Positions 44,450 through 52,712 of a stretch of 64,000 nucleotides of DNA are shown here, piece after piece. Both the position numbers and the translations under genes were made by a program. The stretch spans positions 186,001 to 250,000 of the forward strand of contig NZ_JACXBP010000005.1 of assembly GCF_014773485.1 (NCBI RefSeq), read 5' to 3'. Under the pieces are notes generated by a model that saw only the letters and a program-made list of their open reading frames with translations, was not told the origin of the DNA and did no database searches. This DNA is from Erwinia aphidicola (lineage in GTDB: Bacteria > Pseudomonadota > Gammaproteobacteria > Enterobacterales > Enterobacteriaceae). Position 1 is the stretch's first letter. Every line of letters starts with the position of its first letter.

Positions 44450-46831
44450 TTATTTGCTGTCCGGCAGTGCATAGGCTTTCACGTAGTCGCCCAGCTTGGT
44501 GCCGAACGAACCGTGACCACCGGCAACAATCAGTACGTACTGTTTGCCGTTCACTTCATAGGTCATTGGCGTAGCCTGACCGCCCGCTGGCAGACGCGCT
44601 TCCCACAGCTGTTTGCCGTTAGAAACGTTGAAGGCACGCAGGTAGTTATCGGCGGTTGCCGCGATGAAGAACACGTTACCGGCCGTGGTGACCGGTGCGC
44701 CCAGCATCGGCATACCCATTTTAAACGGCAGCGGAACCGGTGAGCTGTCGCGCACGGTACCGATACGTTTTTTCCACACGATATCGTTAGTCTTCAGATC
44801 AACCGCAGAGATGTAGCCCCATGAAGGCTGCTTGCATGGGAAGCCCAGCGGAGAGAGGAACGGGTTCAGCGTCACGCCGTACGGCAGGCCGTACTGTGGC
44901 TGCACGCCAGACTCGGTACCGGTACCGCCTTTGTCATTCTCATCCGGCTCGATGGGATTGCCCGGGCCGCGTGGGATCAGGCGGGACACAAACGGCAGCG
45001 CCATTGGGTTAGTCACCGCGACCTGACGATCGGTATCGACGGCAATACCGCCCCACTCGAACATCCCCAGGTTACCCGGGAACACCAGGGTGCCCTGCTC
45101 GGATGGCGGGGTGAACGGACCTTCGTAACGCAGCTGATGGAACATCACACGACAGATCAGCTGATCGTAGATGGTCGCGCCCCACATATCCTTACCGGCC
45201 AGCTGGGCCTTAGGACGGAAGCTCAGTTCAGAGTAAGGCTGGGTTGGGGAGACATGGTCGCCCTTCGCCGCACCACCCGGTACTTTCATTTCCGGTGCCG
45301 GAACCACGGGCTTACCGTTGGTCCGGTTCAGCACAAAGATGTCGCCGGTTTTGGTCGGAATGTAGATAACCGGAACTTTGTTGCCATCTTTATCGTTGAT
45401 GTCAGCCAGCGTCGGCTGTGCCGGAACGTCCATATCCCACAGGTCGTGGTGCACGGTCTGGTAGAACCAGGCCAGCTTACCGGTGGTGGCGTTCAGTGCC
45501 AGCATACCGGTGGCGAAGCGCTCCATTTCCGGGGTACGGTGACCGCCCCAGATATCCGGCGTCGAGACACCAATCGGCAGGTAAACCAGGTCCAGCTTGG
45601 CATCGTAAGCAGCAGGTGCCCACGAGTTCGGCGAGTTCGGCGTGTAGTGCTGAGCGCCTTCTGCAATCAGATTCGGATCTTTCGCGCCGGTATCAAACGC
45701 CCACAGCAGCTTACCGCTGTTAACATCAAAGCCACGGATTACTCCGGATGGCTCTTTGGTCGAGTAGTTATCGGTGACTGCCCCGGCCATCACGATAGTT
45801 TTATCGGTCACGATCGGCGGTGAAGTTGGCTCGTAAGAACCGACTTTGTTATACGGCAGGTTGCTCTGCAGATTCAGTTTGCCGTTTTCGCCAAACTCCG
45901 GGCACAGCGCACCGGTTTCCGCGTCCAGCGCGTACATGCTGCCATCGTTCACCGGCAGCAGGATACGGCGTGAGCACAGCGCAGGCTTGCTGCCCGCAGG
46001 CGTGGCCGCCGCTTCCGGCGTCTGCACGTAAGACACACCGCGACAGGTCACATGCTGGAACGTCGGGTCGGTCTTCATTTTCGGATCGAACATCCACTTC
46101 TGCTTACCGGTCGCGGCATCCAGAGCAAACAGCTTCTGGTGCGCAGTACACAGGTAGAGAGCGTCGCCGATCTTAATCGGGGTCACTTCGTTAGTGATTT
46201 CACCCGGATCGCTGGCGGTTTTCAGGTCGCCCGTCTGGAAGGTCCAGGCTTCCTGCAGCTTATCAACGTTGCCGTCGTTGATCTGCTTCAGAGGCGAGTA
46301 GCGCGTACCGCCCTGGGTACGGCCATAGGCAGGCCAGTCACCGGCAGGAATACCATCGTCAGCCGGCGCGGCAGCAGCCTGATCGTGGCTAAGCGTGCCG
46401 TTGATCTCCTGCGGGTCGTTAAACACCGAGTAAGCCAGCACCGCCACCACGAACACCAGCACGGCAGAGAGCGCCACGCGCGGGAACGCGCCTTTAGAGC
46501 CCAGGCCACGCCAGATGAACGGCAGCACCAGCCACAGGCCAAGGAAGAAGGTGACGTCGAGGCGCGGAGTCAGCGCCCAGAAGTCAGAGCCCACTTCCCA
46601 CAGCGACCAGATTGTGGTGGCCAGCAGGAACAGTGCGTACAGCAGCAGGGCTGCACCCCGGCGTCGATACAGCAGGAAAGCGGTAATCAGCAGAACCACA
46701 CCCGCGATGATGTAGTAGAGCGAACCGCCCAATTTAGCCAACCAGATACCACCGATTAACAGGTATAAACCACTCAGCGTGGCGAAAATAGCCGTTAACA
46801 GGATCAGTATTCTTGATGCTTTACTTTGCAT
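44450..46831 (-). CDS. gcd: Membrane-bound PQQ-dependent glucose dehydrogenase
   Basis: Quinoprotein glucose dehydrogenase of 793 residues that oxidises glucose to gluconolactone in the periplasm and passes electrons to ubiquinone. Five N-terminal helices (residues about 8-130) anchor it, and residues about 160-793 form an eight-bladed PQQ propeller. Recognisable blade and cofactor segments are WPAYGRTQGGTRYSPL, WTFQTGDLKTASDPGEITNEVTP-like substrate region, HVTCRGVSYVQ and WGYISAVDLKTNDIVWKK. It is flanked downstream by a REP doublet and upstream by an ERIC element and pqqU. Gluconate formation can acidify surroundings and solubilise phosphate, a known family role. Confidence 0.95.
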   Translation of the reverse strand: MQSKASRILILLTAIFATLSGLYLLIGGIWLAKLGGSLYYIIAGVVLLITAFLLYRRRGAALLLYALFLLATTIWSLWEVGSDFWALTPRLDVTFFLGLWLVLPFIWRGLGSKGAFPRVALSAVLVFVVAVLAYSVFNDPQEINGTLSHDQAAAAPADDGIPAGDWPAYGRTQGGTRYSPLKQINDGNVDKLQEAWTFQTGDLKTASDPGEITNEVTPIKIGDALYLCTAHQKLFALDAATGKQKWMFDPKMKTDPTFQHVTCRGVSYVQTPEAAATPAGSKPALCSRRILLPVNDGSMYALDAETGALCPEFGENGKLNLQSNLPYNKVGSYEPTSPPIVTDKTIVMAGAVTDNYSTKEPSGVIRGFDVNSGKLLWAFDTGAKDPNLIAEGAQHYTPNSPNSWAPAAYDAKLDLVYLPIGVSTPDIWGGHRTPEMERFATGMLALNATTGKLAWFYQTVHHDLWDMDVPAQPTLADINDKDGNKVPVIYIPTKTGDIFVLNRTNGKPVVPAPEMKVPGGAAKGDHVSPTQPYSELSFRPKAQLAGKDMWGATIYDQLICRVMFHQLRYEGPFTPPSEQGTLVFPGNLGMFEWGGIAVDTDRQVAVTNPMALPFVSRLIPRGPGNPIEPDENDKGGTGTESGVQPQYGLPYGVTLNPFLSPLGFPCKQPSWGYISAVDLKTNDIVWKKRIGTVRDSSPVPLPFKMGMPMLGAPVTTAGNVFFIAATADNYLRAFNVSNGKQLWEARLPAGGQATPMTYEVNGKQYVLIVAGGHGSFGTKLGDYVKAYALPDSK

Positions 46832-46901
46832 AGTTTGAACCTTACCAAAATTTAAAGTCGTCGATTGAGCATAAGCCCAATCTTTTAAAACACCCTTTTA
46901 C

Positions 46902-47020
46902 CCGTCATATTTCAAGCTGCCTCTGCGTTGGCTGCTCTCACTCACCCGAATCACTGACTCATGTAAGCTCATCGGGATTCGTTCTCTTGCCGACTTGATG
47001 CAACTCGAACTATTTAAGGT
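46902..47020. repeat. ERIC element between gcd and pqqU
   Basis: About 120 bases from CCGTCATATTTCAAGCTGC to GAACTATTTAAGG. The core (CTCACCCGAATCACTGACTC, then ATGTAAGCTCATCGGGATTC) matches the ERIC central inverted repeat. A 92-codon minus-strand open frame across it is a by-product of the repeat. Confidence 0.85.
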
Positions 47021-47090
47021 AAGTACTGCCCTATCCATCGGGTGTTTTTTACCCGCGAACGTTCGCAGGCTGTTGCTGGATTCTTTGCTA

Positions 47091-49235
47091 TCAGAACTGA
47101 TAAGCGAGCGTCGCGCCGCCACCCCAGTTGCGCCCCGGCGCCGGTTCGAAGTAGCGCCCGTTGCCTTCATTAACAATCACTGAGCCAACGTACTGGCGGT
47201 CGAACAGGTTGTCGACGCGGCCAAACAGATCAAGGGACCACTGGCTCCAGTTGAAGCGATAGCCGCTGTTGAGGCTGGCGACGGTATAGGTCGCTGCCTG
47301 CGCGTCATTGGCGTCATTGGCCTGAATGCTGCTCATAAAGCGAATATCGGCCCCGGCATGCCAGCCGCTTTCCGGTGCATACTCCAGCGAAGCGTAGCCC
47401 ATATTGCGCGCGATGCCCGGCAGGCGATTGCCCGCAGGGGTGCAGCTGCCGCTGGCAGAGCAGGTTTCGTTACGGTAGGTGGCATCCAGCAGCGTCCACG
47501 CCATTTTCAGGCGCCAGTCCATCGCAAACTGCTGATCAAAGCCCAGCTCGACGCCGCGACGGCGGGTCTCACCGGCGTTTTTATATACCGCACGTCCGCC
47601 GGAACTGCTGTCGACCACCAGCTCGTTATCGGTGTTGGTCTGGAACACGGCGGCAGTCAGCAGGCCATAGCCGATACGGGTTTTGCTGCCCAGCTCAAAA
47701 GTATCGCTGGTGGCCGGCTTCAGCCCGAGGTTCAGCCCGGTCTGCGTGCCGGAAGTGGAGCGATATGAAAGCTCATTGATGGTCGGGGTTTCAAAACCGC
47801 GCCCGGCGGAGAAGTAGACATTCCACGCGTCGCTGACGGCATAGTTGATCGAGCCCATCGGCAGCAGCTTGTGGTAGCGCGCGCTGCCGCTGTCGTCACC
47901 GTTGCCGGTGGTAATGTAGTAGTCGGTGGAGTCAAAGCTGACGGTGCTGTAGCGCAGGCCGGCATCCAGCGTCCACTTTGGCGTTAGCTGCCAGCTGGTT
48001 TGCAGATAAGGGTCGAGGTTCCACATGGTGTTCTTCTCGTTGCGCCGCTGCGCCCCTTTCTCGCCAAACTCCGGCACGCCACCCACCAGATTAAAGTTCT
48101 GGAAGCCCTGGCGGCGCTCGGTCATGGTTTCATAGTCGATGCCGCCGGTCAGCGTTACCGGCATTGCCCCGAGCAGGCCATCGTGCTTCCAGCGGGTATC
48201 GACGCCCTGATATTTACGCTCCAGCACGATTACGCCACCCGGATAGGCCGGATTGTTCTGCGGTCCCTGGGGGATCGACTGGTACTGAGTGGTATGGCGC
48301 TCGCCGTGCCAGGTGGTGAGCGTCAGCAGGTCGTTGTCGCTCATCTCGCGCTGATAGCGCAGGCCGAGCTGGGTCTGGTCGAGGCTCTTACGGGTGTTAA
48401 AGTTATCGCCACGCGGCGACTGGCGCGGGTTGGCTTTGTATTCGTCTTCGGTCAGGCCACCAGGATCGTTGGCATCCACCGATACGCTGTTGAACATCAG
48501 CGTCAGGGTACTGACGTCATCGAGGCGCACGCCAAACTTGCCGTTGCCGAGGCTTTTCTGCGTGCCGCTATGGTCACGAAAGCCGTGGGTGGTGAAGCGC
48601 GAGCCGGACAGAGTGTAATTCACATCCCCGGCGTGAGTGCCGTCACCGGTGGCGCCGCTGGCTTTGACGCTGTTACGCCAGCTGCCAAAACTGCCGAAGT
48701 AAGTACCCGCTTCGAGCGTGGTGGGCTGAGTCCCGGTGGTGGTATCGATATTCACCACGCCGCCGGAGGCGTTACCGTACAGCGCAGAGTACGGGCCGCG
48801 CAGCACTTCAACTTTGCCAATCGAATTAATGTCGATGTTTGAGGTCTGGCCCTGACCGTCCGGCATGGTGGCCGGAATACCGTCAACGTACATGCGCACG
48901 CCGCGCACGCCGTACATCGAACGGCTGCCGAAACCGCGCACCGACAGCTGTAAATCCTGGGCGTAGTTCTGACGGTTCTGGATCTGTAACCCCGGCACGC
49001 TGCCAAGGCTTTCGGAAAGATTGACCTGAGCGCTGGCGTGGCGCATATCATCGCCATCAATCACGCTGACGGCGGCAGGCGTATCCAGCTCGGAGAGGCC
49101 GGTACGCTGTTTAATCACCATCAGGGAAGGTTCCTGCTCCTGAGTGGCGGCGGCAGAGGATTGCGCATAGCTGATGGCGACCGGCGTCATCAGAAATAGC
49201 GGCGTCAAAAAGAGAGCAGAGGTTTTTTTATTCAC
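47091..49235 (-). CDS. pqqU: TonB-dependent outer-membrane PQQ transporter PqqU
   Basis: TonB-dependent receptor of about 714 residues, strikingly similar along its length to E. coli YncD/PqqU, which imports pyrroloquinoline quinone. Landmarks shared with YncD include SELDTPAAVSVIDGD, NRQNYAQDLQLSVRGFGSRS, YVDGIPATMPDGQGQTSNID and the C-terminal VNEGNGRYFEPAPGRNW. I start at the GTG at 49235 (first residues MNKKTSALFLTPLFL), which begins a signal peptide; an upstream ATG would add 22 unlikely residues. It sits next to gcd, the PQQ-dependent enzyme, which supports the role. Confidence 0.9.
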   Translation of the reverse strand: MNKKTSALFLTPLFLMTPVAISYAQSSAAATQEQEPSLMVIKQRTGLSELDTPAAVSVIDGDDMRHASAQVNLSESLGSVPGLQIQNRQNYAQDLQLSVRGFGSRSMYGVRGVRMYVDGIPATMPDGQGQTSNIDINSIGKVEVLRGPYSALYGNASGGVVNIDTTTGTQPTTLEAGTYFGSFGSWRNSVKASGATGDGTHAGDVNYTLSGSRFTTHGFRDHSGTQKSLGNGKFGVRLDDVSTLTLMFNSVSVDANDPGGLTEDEYKANPRQSPRGDNFNTRKSLDQTQLGLRYQREMSDNDLLTLTTWHGERHTTQYQSIPQGPQNNPAYPGGVIVLERKYQGVDTRWKHDGLLGAMPVTLTGGIDYETMTERRQGFQNFNLVGGVPEFGEKGAQRRNEKNTMWNLDPYLQTSWQLTPKWTLDAGLRYSTVSFDSTDYYITTGNGDDSGSARYHKLLPMGSINYAVSDAWNVYFSAGRGFETPTINELSYRSTSGTQTGLNLGLKPATSDTFELGSKTRIGYGLLTAAVFQTNTDNELVVDSSSGGRAVYKNAGETRRRGVELGFDQQFAMDWRLKMAWTLLDATYRNETCSASGSCTPAGNRLPGIARNMGYASLEYAPESGWHAGADIRFMSSIQANDANDAQAATYTVASLNSGYRFNWSQWSLDLFGRVDNLFDRQYVGSVIVNEGNGRYFEPAPGRNWGGGATLAYQF

Positions 49236-49708
49236 TGGAATTATTCGATAAGTAAAATTACCAAAAGGCCTGCCCGGCTCCGCCGGATAGGCGCCCGTCA
49301 CTCCCTGACGTCCAACTGTTATGTATCAGCGAGGCAACCTGCCAAAAGTATATAACCCCTTGACCAGTTTGCCTGGAAATTACACAAGTCAGTGATTCCT
49401 GCGATAGGTTGTATCGCCTGTTGTGCCCGCCGCAATCGGGTTGCTTCGCCGCACTAATGTGATCCAAGTCTCAAAACGGAGGCGATTGTAGCACTCATTA
49501 ATTTGCTTGCGAACTATTGTTAACGATTTAGCTGAATTGATTCAGTTTAATGTTACAAAACGCAGGGTTATTGCCGCAGGCACAGCACAATGAAAGTGAA
49601 TGCTAACTATTTCTCAGAGCATTCTGCCGCAATGACTGCGCCGCTTCGCCGGGCTATACTAAGCCGATTCTCATAAACTGAGTGGCCCTTCAACCAACAG
49701 GATGTGCT
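49236..49708. other. Divergent intergenic region, pqqU to lipoprotein gene
   Basis: 473 bases. On the pqqU side a leader of roughly 200 bases with several short inverted repeats is possible, but no known riboswitch or Fur box is recognisable. The part near 49480-49570 is AT-rich. No ORF is supported apart from in-frame extensions of the flanking genes. Confidence 0.45.
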
Positions 49709-50071
49709 ATGCAGTCTTCAGGAACCCGGCAAATATCCTCATTACTCTTCCCACTGCCTGTTGCGCTGGCTCTGCTGCTTAGCGCCTGCTCCTCCGACTA
49801 TCAGGGGGAAACGTGCGCTGCGACAGTCTCGACGCTCAGCGGCCAGTCGCTGGGTACGACTCAGGGCAAAGTTATTGACCGCTTTAGTTCTTTCTCAGTC
49901 ACTCTGCCGGATTTACAGGTGGAGAGCGGCGCACTGCTCTCTTCCGATCGCCAGCTCTACGTCCCTTCGGCCACCACGCCGGACGGCTGGCTGGCCCAGC
50001 GTATTTCTGAGCACCGGTTCAGTATTATCAACGCGCCAAAAGATCGGAACATCACTTTTACCTGCCCTTAA
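49709..50071 (+). CDS. Putative lipoprotein of unknown function
   Basis: A 120-residue exported lipoprotein from the ATG at 49709 (AGGA seven bases upstream). The signal peptide ends with the lipobox LLLSAC near residue 27, so Cys27 is probably lipidated. The next residue is Ser, favouring outer-membrane sorting. The mature domain contains two further cysteines (ETCAATVS and the final TFTCP) that could form a disulphide. No family recognised. It precedes the alcohol dehydrogenase by 23 bases and might be cotranscribed. Confidence 0.7.
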   Translation: MQSSGTRQISSLLFPLPVALALLLSACSSDYQGETCAATVSTLSGQSLGTTQGKVIDRFSSFSVTLPDLQVESGALLSSDRQLYVPSATTPDGWLAQRISEHRFSIINAPKDRNITFTCP

Positions 50072-50094
50072 CTTTGCGAAGAGATGCCCTGCCG

Positions 50095-51240
50095 ATGAAC
50101 ACCAGCCTACTGATTAGCAACCGACAGACCTTTTTTGGCGCTGGCAGCCTGCAACAGCTGCTGCCGCTGCTCAACGCCGAGCCGCTGGCGACCGTGCTGT
50201 TCTGCGGCCGCTCGTTTCTTAATGGCCCCGCCTGGCAACGGCTACAGGCCGGGGTGGAACCGCTGCTGTGCGGCATCGAAGTGGTCAGCCACGAGGCTTC
50301 GCCCGCGGAAATAGACGGCTGGGTAGCACGCTGGCGCGGCAAGGCGCAGCGCGTGGTCGCCATTGGTGGCGGCAGCGTGATAGACGCCGCGAAAGCGGTC
50401 GCCGCCCTCAGCCAGCACCCGCTCAACACCCTGCGCTACCTGGAAAAGGTTGGCGATACGCCGGTCAGCGGCGCGACCCTGCCGCTGATCGCCATTCCGA
50501 CCACCGCCGGAACCGGCAGCGAAGTGACGCAGAATGCAGTGATCACCGATAAAGCGGCGATCAAAGTCAAAGCCTCGCTGCGCCACGCTAACTTTGTGCC
50601 GCAGATAGCGATCCTCGACCCGCACCTGCTGCGCGGCGCGTCCGACCACGTGCTGGCGTGCTGCGGTATTGATGCCTTTACCCACCTGTTCGAGGCGTAT
50701 CTCTCTGCAAAAGGCAACGCCTTTAGCCGCCAGACGGCCATCGCCGGGATGCAGGCGTTTATTCGCGGCTGGTCGGCGCTTAATCGTGACGATGCCAGCG
50801 GGGATGAAGCCCGCGAACAGATGATGCTGGCCTCCTGGCTGGGCGGACAGAGCCTGAGCATGGCCGGGCTGGGGGTGATCCACGGCATTGCCGGGGAGCT
50901 TGGCGCCATCAAAGATTATCATCACGGCGAAGTGTGTGGCCGCCTGCTGCTGCCGTTCCTCAGCCTGCTGGAGCAGAGCGAAAATGCGCAGCAGGTCAGA
51001 CTGATGCAGCAGCTGGCCGCGCTGCTTTTCCCGCAGGCCTCACCCGATGCCCCGGCCCGTCAGCTGAGTGAGTGGTTACGCACTAACGCCATTACCCCGT
51101 TCTGGCACTCCCCGCCCGCGCTGAGCGCCGCGGAAGTTGACTGGATCCTGGCGCGTTCCAACAGCAAAAATTCGCTGGTCAGCTACAGCCGTGAGCAGCA
51201 GAACCGGCTGCTGAGCGAGGCGTATTCCATTAGCGATTAA
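50095..51240 (+). CDS. Iron-containing alcohol dehydrogenase
   Basis: Group III (Fe-type) alcohol dehydrogenase of about 381 residues from the ATG at 50095. The NAD-binding GGGSVIDAAKAVA and TTAGTGSEVTQNAV loops are present. Metal ligands are a conserved Asp and three His in the segments CCGIDAFTHLFEAYLS and GLGVIHGIAGELGAIKDYHHGEVCG. The C-terminal domain is helical. It reduces or oxidises small alcohols or aldehydes; the specific substrate is unclear. An SDR gene follows after 70 bases. Confidence 0.86.
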   Translation: MNTSLLISNRQTFFGAGSLQQLLPLLNAEPLATVLFCGRSFLNGPAWQRLQAGVEPLLCGIEVVSHEASPAEIDGWVARWRGKAQRVVAIGGGSVIDAAKAVAALSQHPLNTLRYLEKVGDTPVSGATLPLIAIPTTAGTGSEVTQNAVITDKAAIKVKASLRHANFVPQIAILDPHLLRGASDHVLACCGIDAFTHLFEAYLSAKGNAFSRQTAIAGMQAFIRGWSALNRDDASGDEAREQMMLASWLGGQSLSMAGLGVIHGIAGELGAIKDYHHGEVCGRLLLPFLSLLEQSENAQQVRLMQQLAALLFPQASPDAPARQLSEWLRTNAITPFWHSPPALSAAEVDWILARSNSKNSLVSYSREQQNRLLSEAYSISD

Positions 51241-51310
51241 TGCCGCGGGCGGCAAAAGCGGCTTAATCGTGTCTACACTTACCCCCTGGCTCTATAAACG
51301 GGAGAACGTG

Positions 51311-52087
51311 ATGAAGATTGATTTAAGCGGCAAAACCGCCATTGTCACCGGGTCCACTAAAGGTATTGGTAAAGGTATCGCTCAGGGTCTGGCTGCAGCA
51401 GGTGCCACGGTGGTCGTCACCGGGCGCACCCAGCCGCAGGTTGATGCGCTGGTCAAAGCGCTGGGCCACGGCGCACGCGGACATGCGGTTGACCTCGGTA
51501 CGGCGGAAGGCTGCAAAGCCCTGCTGAAAGCCGAACCGCGCTGCGATGTGCTGGTGAATAATGTCGGCATCTTCCCCGGCGGTGACTTCTTTGAAACCGA
51601 CGACGAACTGTGGCAGAGCATCTGGGACATTAATGTCATGTCGGCCGTGCGCCTCAGCCGCGCCTATATGCCGCAGATGATCGACTCCGGCTGGGGGCGA
51701 GTGGTGTTCCTCTCGTCCGAGTCCGCCATCAATATTCCTGCTGATATGATCCACTACGGCGTGAGTAAAACCGCGCTGCTGGCGCTGTCACGCGGGCTGG
51801 CAAAAGCCGCAGCCGGGACCGGCGTGACGGTCAACGCCGTACTGCCCGGGCCTACGCTGTCCGACGGCTTTGCCGACTTCTTTAAACAGGAGCTGGCTGA
51901 CGGTGCGGATCTGGAAGAGCTGGGCGTGAAATTCGTCAAGGCCAATCGTCCGACCTCGGTGATCCAGCGCGCCGCCAGCGTTGAAGAGGTCAGCAATATG
52001 GTGGTGTACGTCTGCTCCCCGCTGTCGTCCGCAACATCCGGCGCGGCGCTGCGCGTCGATGGGGGCGTGGTCGAAACCCCGTTCTGA
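51311..52087 (+). CDS. SDR-family oxidoreductase
   Basis: Short-chain dehydrogenase of 258 residues. The cofactor motif is TGSTKGIGKGIA (residues about 12-23), followed by NNVG and the catalytic Ser-Tyr-Lys (VVFLSSESAINIPADMIHYGVSK). The ATG at 51311 has GGAGAA upstream. The Rossmann loop residue after beta-2 (VTGRTQPQ) suggests NADPH. It lies just downstream of the Fe-type dehydrogenase, possibly as a redox pair, but a promoter may separate them. Specific substrate unknown. Confidence 0.87.
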   Translation: MKIDLSGKTAIVTGSTKGIGKGIAQGLAAAGATVVVTGRTQPQVDALVKALGHGARGHAVDLGTAEGCKALLKAEPRCDVLVNNVGIFPGGDFFETDDELWQSIWDINVMSAVRLSRAYMPQMIDSGWGRVVFLSSESAINIPADMIHYGVSKTALLALSRGLAKAAAGTGVTVNAVLPGPTLSDGFADFFKQELADGADLEELGVKFVKANRPTSVIQRAASVEEVSNMVVYVCSPLSSATSGAALRVDGGVVETPF

Positions 52088-52091
52088 ACAG

Positions 52092-52122
52092 CAGGCACCG
52101 CGCCGTGCGGTGCCTGTTTTTC
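52092..52122 (+). terminator. Rho-independent terminator after the SDR gene
   Basis: CAGGCACCGC / GCGGTGCCTG perfect ten-base stem with a five-base loop, followed by a TGTTTTT-type tract just after the stop codon. Confidence 0.93.
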
Positions 52123-52244
52123 GTTAGTGAAGATTAAAGATTTCGTTAAACCCTGCCGTCTCAGACTTTTACCCTTGTTCGCCCCGCCGCCAGACGCCAC
52201 ATTCCTTCTGTCTGAACATTGATTCAACCGCAAGGAATAACAAG

Positions 52245-52643
52245 ATGAAAAAAAGCCGCACTATTGCCCTGTCAGCAATGATATTCAGCAGCCTGAGCCT
52301 GAGCGCGTTTGCTCAGGGTCCTGACGAGGGGCCCGGCCAGCAGCCGGTTAAGCACCCGCAGCAAAATCAGCCCCATCAGCCCCATCAGCAGAATCAGGGT
52401 GGAATACCGCAGCGCGGCGCTGAGCACCAGGCCAACAACCACCCACAGCAGCGCCAGCCCGATTTTCGTCGCGGTCGCCCGCTGCCGCAGCAGTATCGTG
52501 GTGAGGGATATCAGGTTAACGACTGGCACAAACGCGGCCTGAAAGCACCGCCGTCCGGCCACCGCTGGGTGAATGTGAAGGGTAATTACGTGTTAATTGC
52601 CGTCGCCACCGGGGTGATTGCCTCGGTGATTGCGCATCATTAA
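52245..52643 (+). CDS. RcnB-family periplasmic protein
   Basis: An exported protein of 132 residues. The signal peptide ends near AFA-Q (about 24). A low-complexity Gln/Pro/His-rich stretch (residues 25-75) precedes the RcnB-like domain: RGRPLPQQYRGEGYQVNDWHKRGLKAPPSGHRWVNV, then a hydrophobic IAVATGVIASVIAHH end. RcnB is a periplasmic nickel/cobalt homeostasis protein; the His/Gln-rich linker here could bind metal, but no rcnA lies nearby. A second family member is at 61211-61660. Confidence 0.82.
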   Translation: MKKSRTIALSAMIFSSLSLSAFAQGPDEGPGQQPVKHPQQNQPHQPHQQNQGGIPQRGAEHQANNHPQQRQPDFRRGRPLPQQYRGEGYQVNDWHKRGLKAPPSGHRWVNVKGNYVLIAVATGVIASVIAHH

Positions 52644-52677
52644 ATTCGCCCTTTGCCGTCGCAACATACCGGCTACT

Positions 52678-52701
52678 GTAGGGGTCGGGCACGCCCGACC
52701 C
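52678..52701. repeat. REP-like palindrome
   Basis: GTAGGGGTCGGGC-AC-GCCCGACCC, almost identical to one arm of the doublet at 44380-44435, including the GTAGGGG flank. It sits between two convergent genes. Confidence 0.7.
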
Positions 52702-52712
52702 GAAATGTTAAA

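Noticed and set aside
46898..47176. A 92-codon minus-strand open frame between gcd and pqqU
   Set aside because: It translates an ERIC element and the end of pqqU in the wrong frame.
49236..49708. Fur box or cobalamin riboswitch upstream of the TonB receptor
   Set aside because: No recognisable Fur inverted repeat or riboswitch core was seen, and the receptor itself looks like PqqU rather than a siderophore or B12 receptor.
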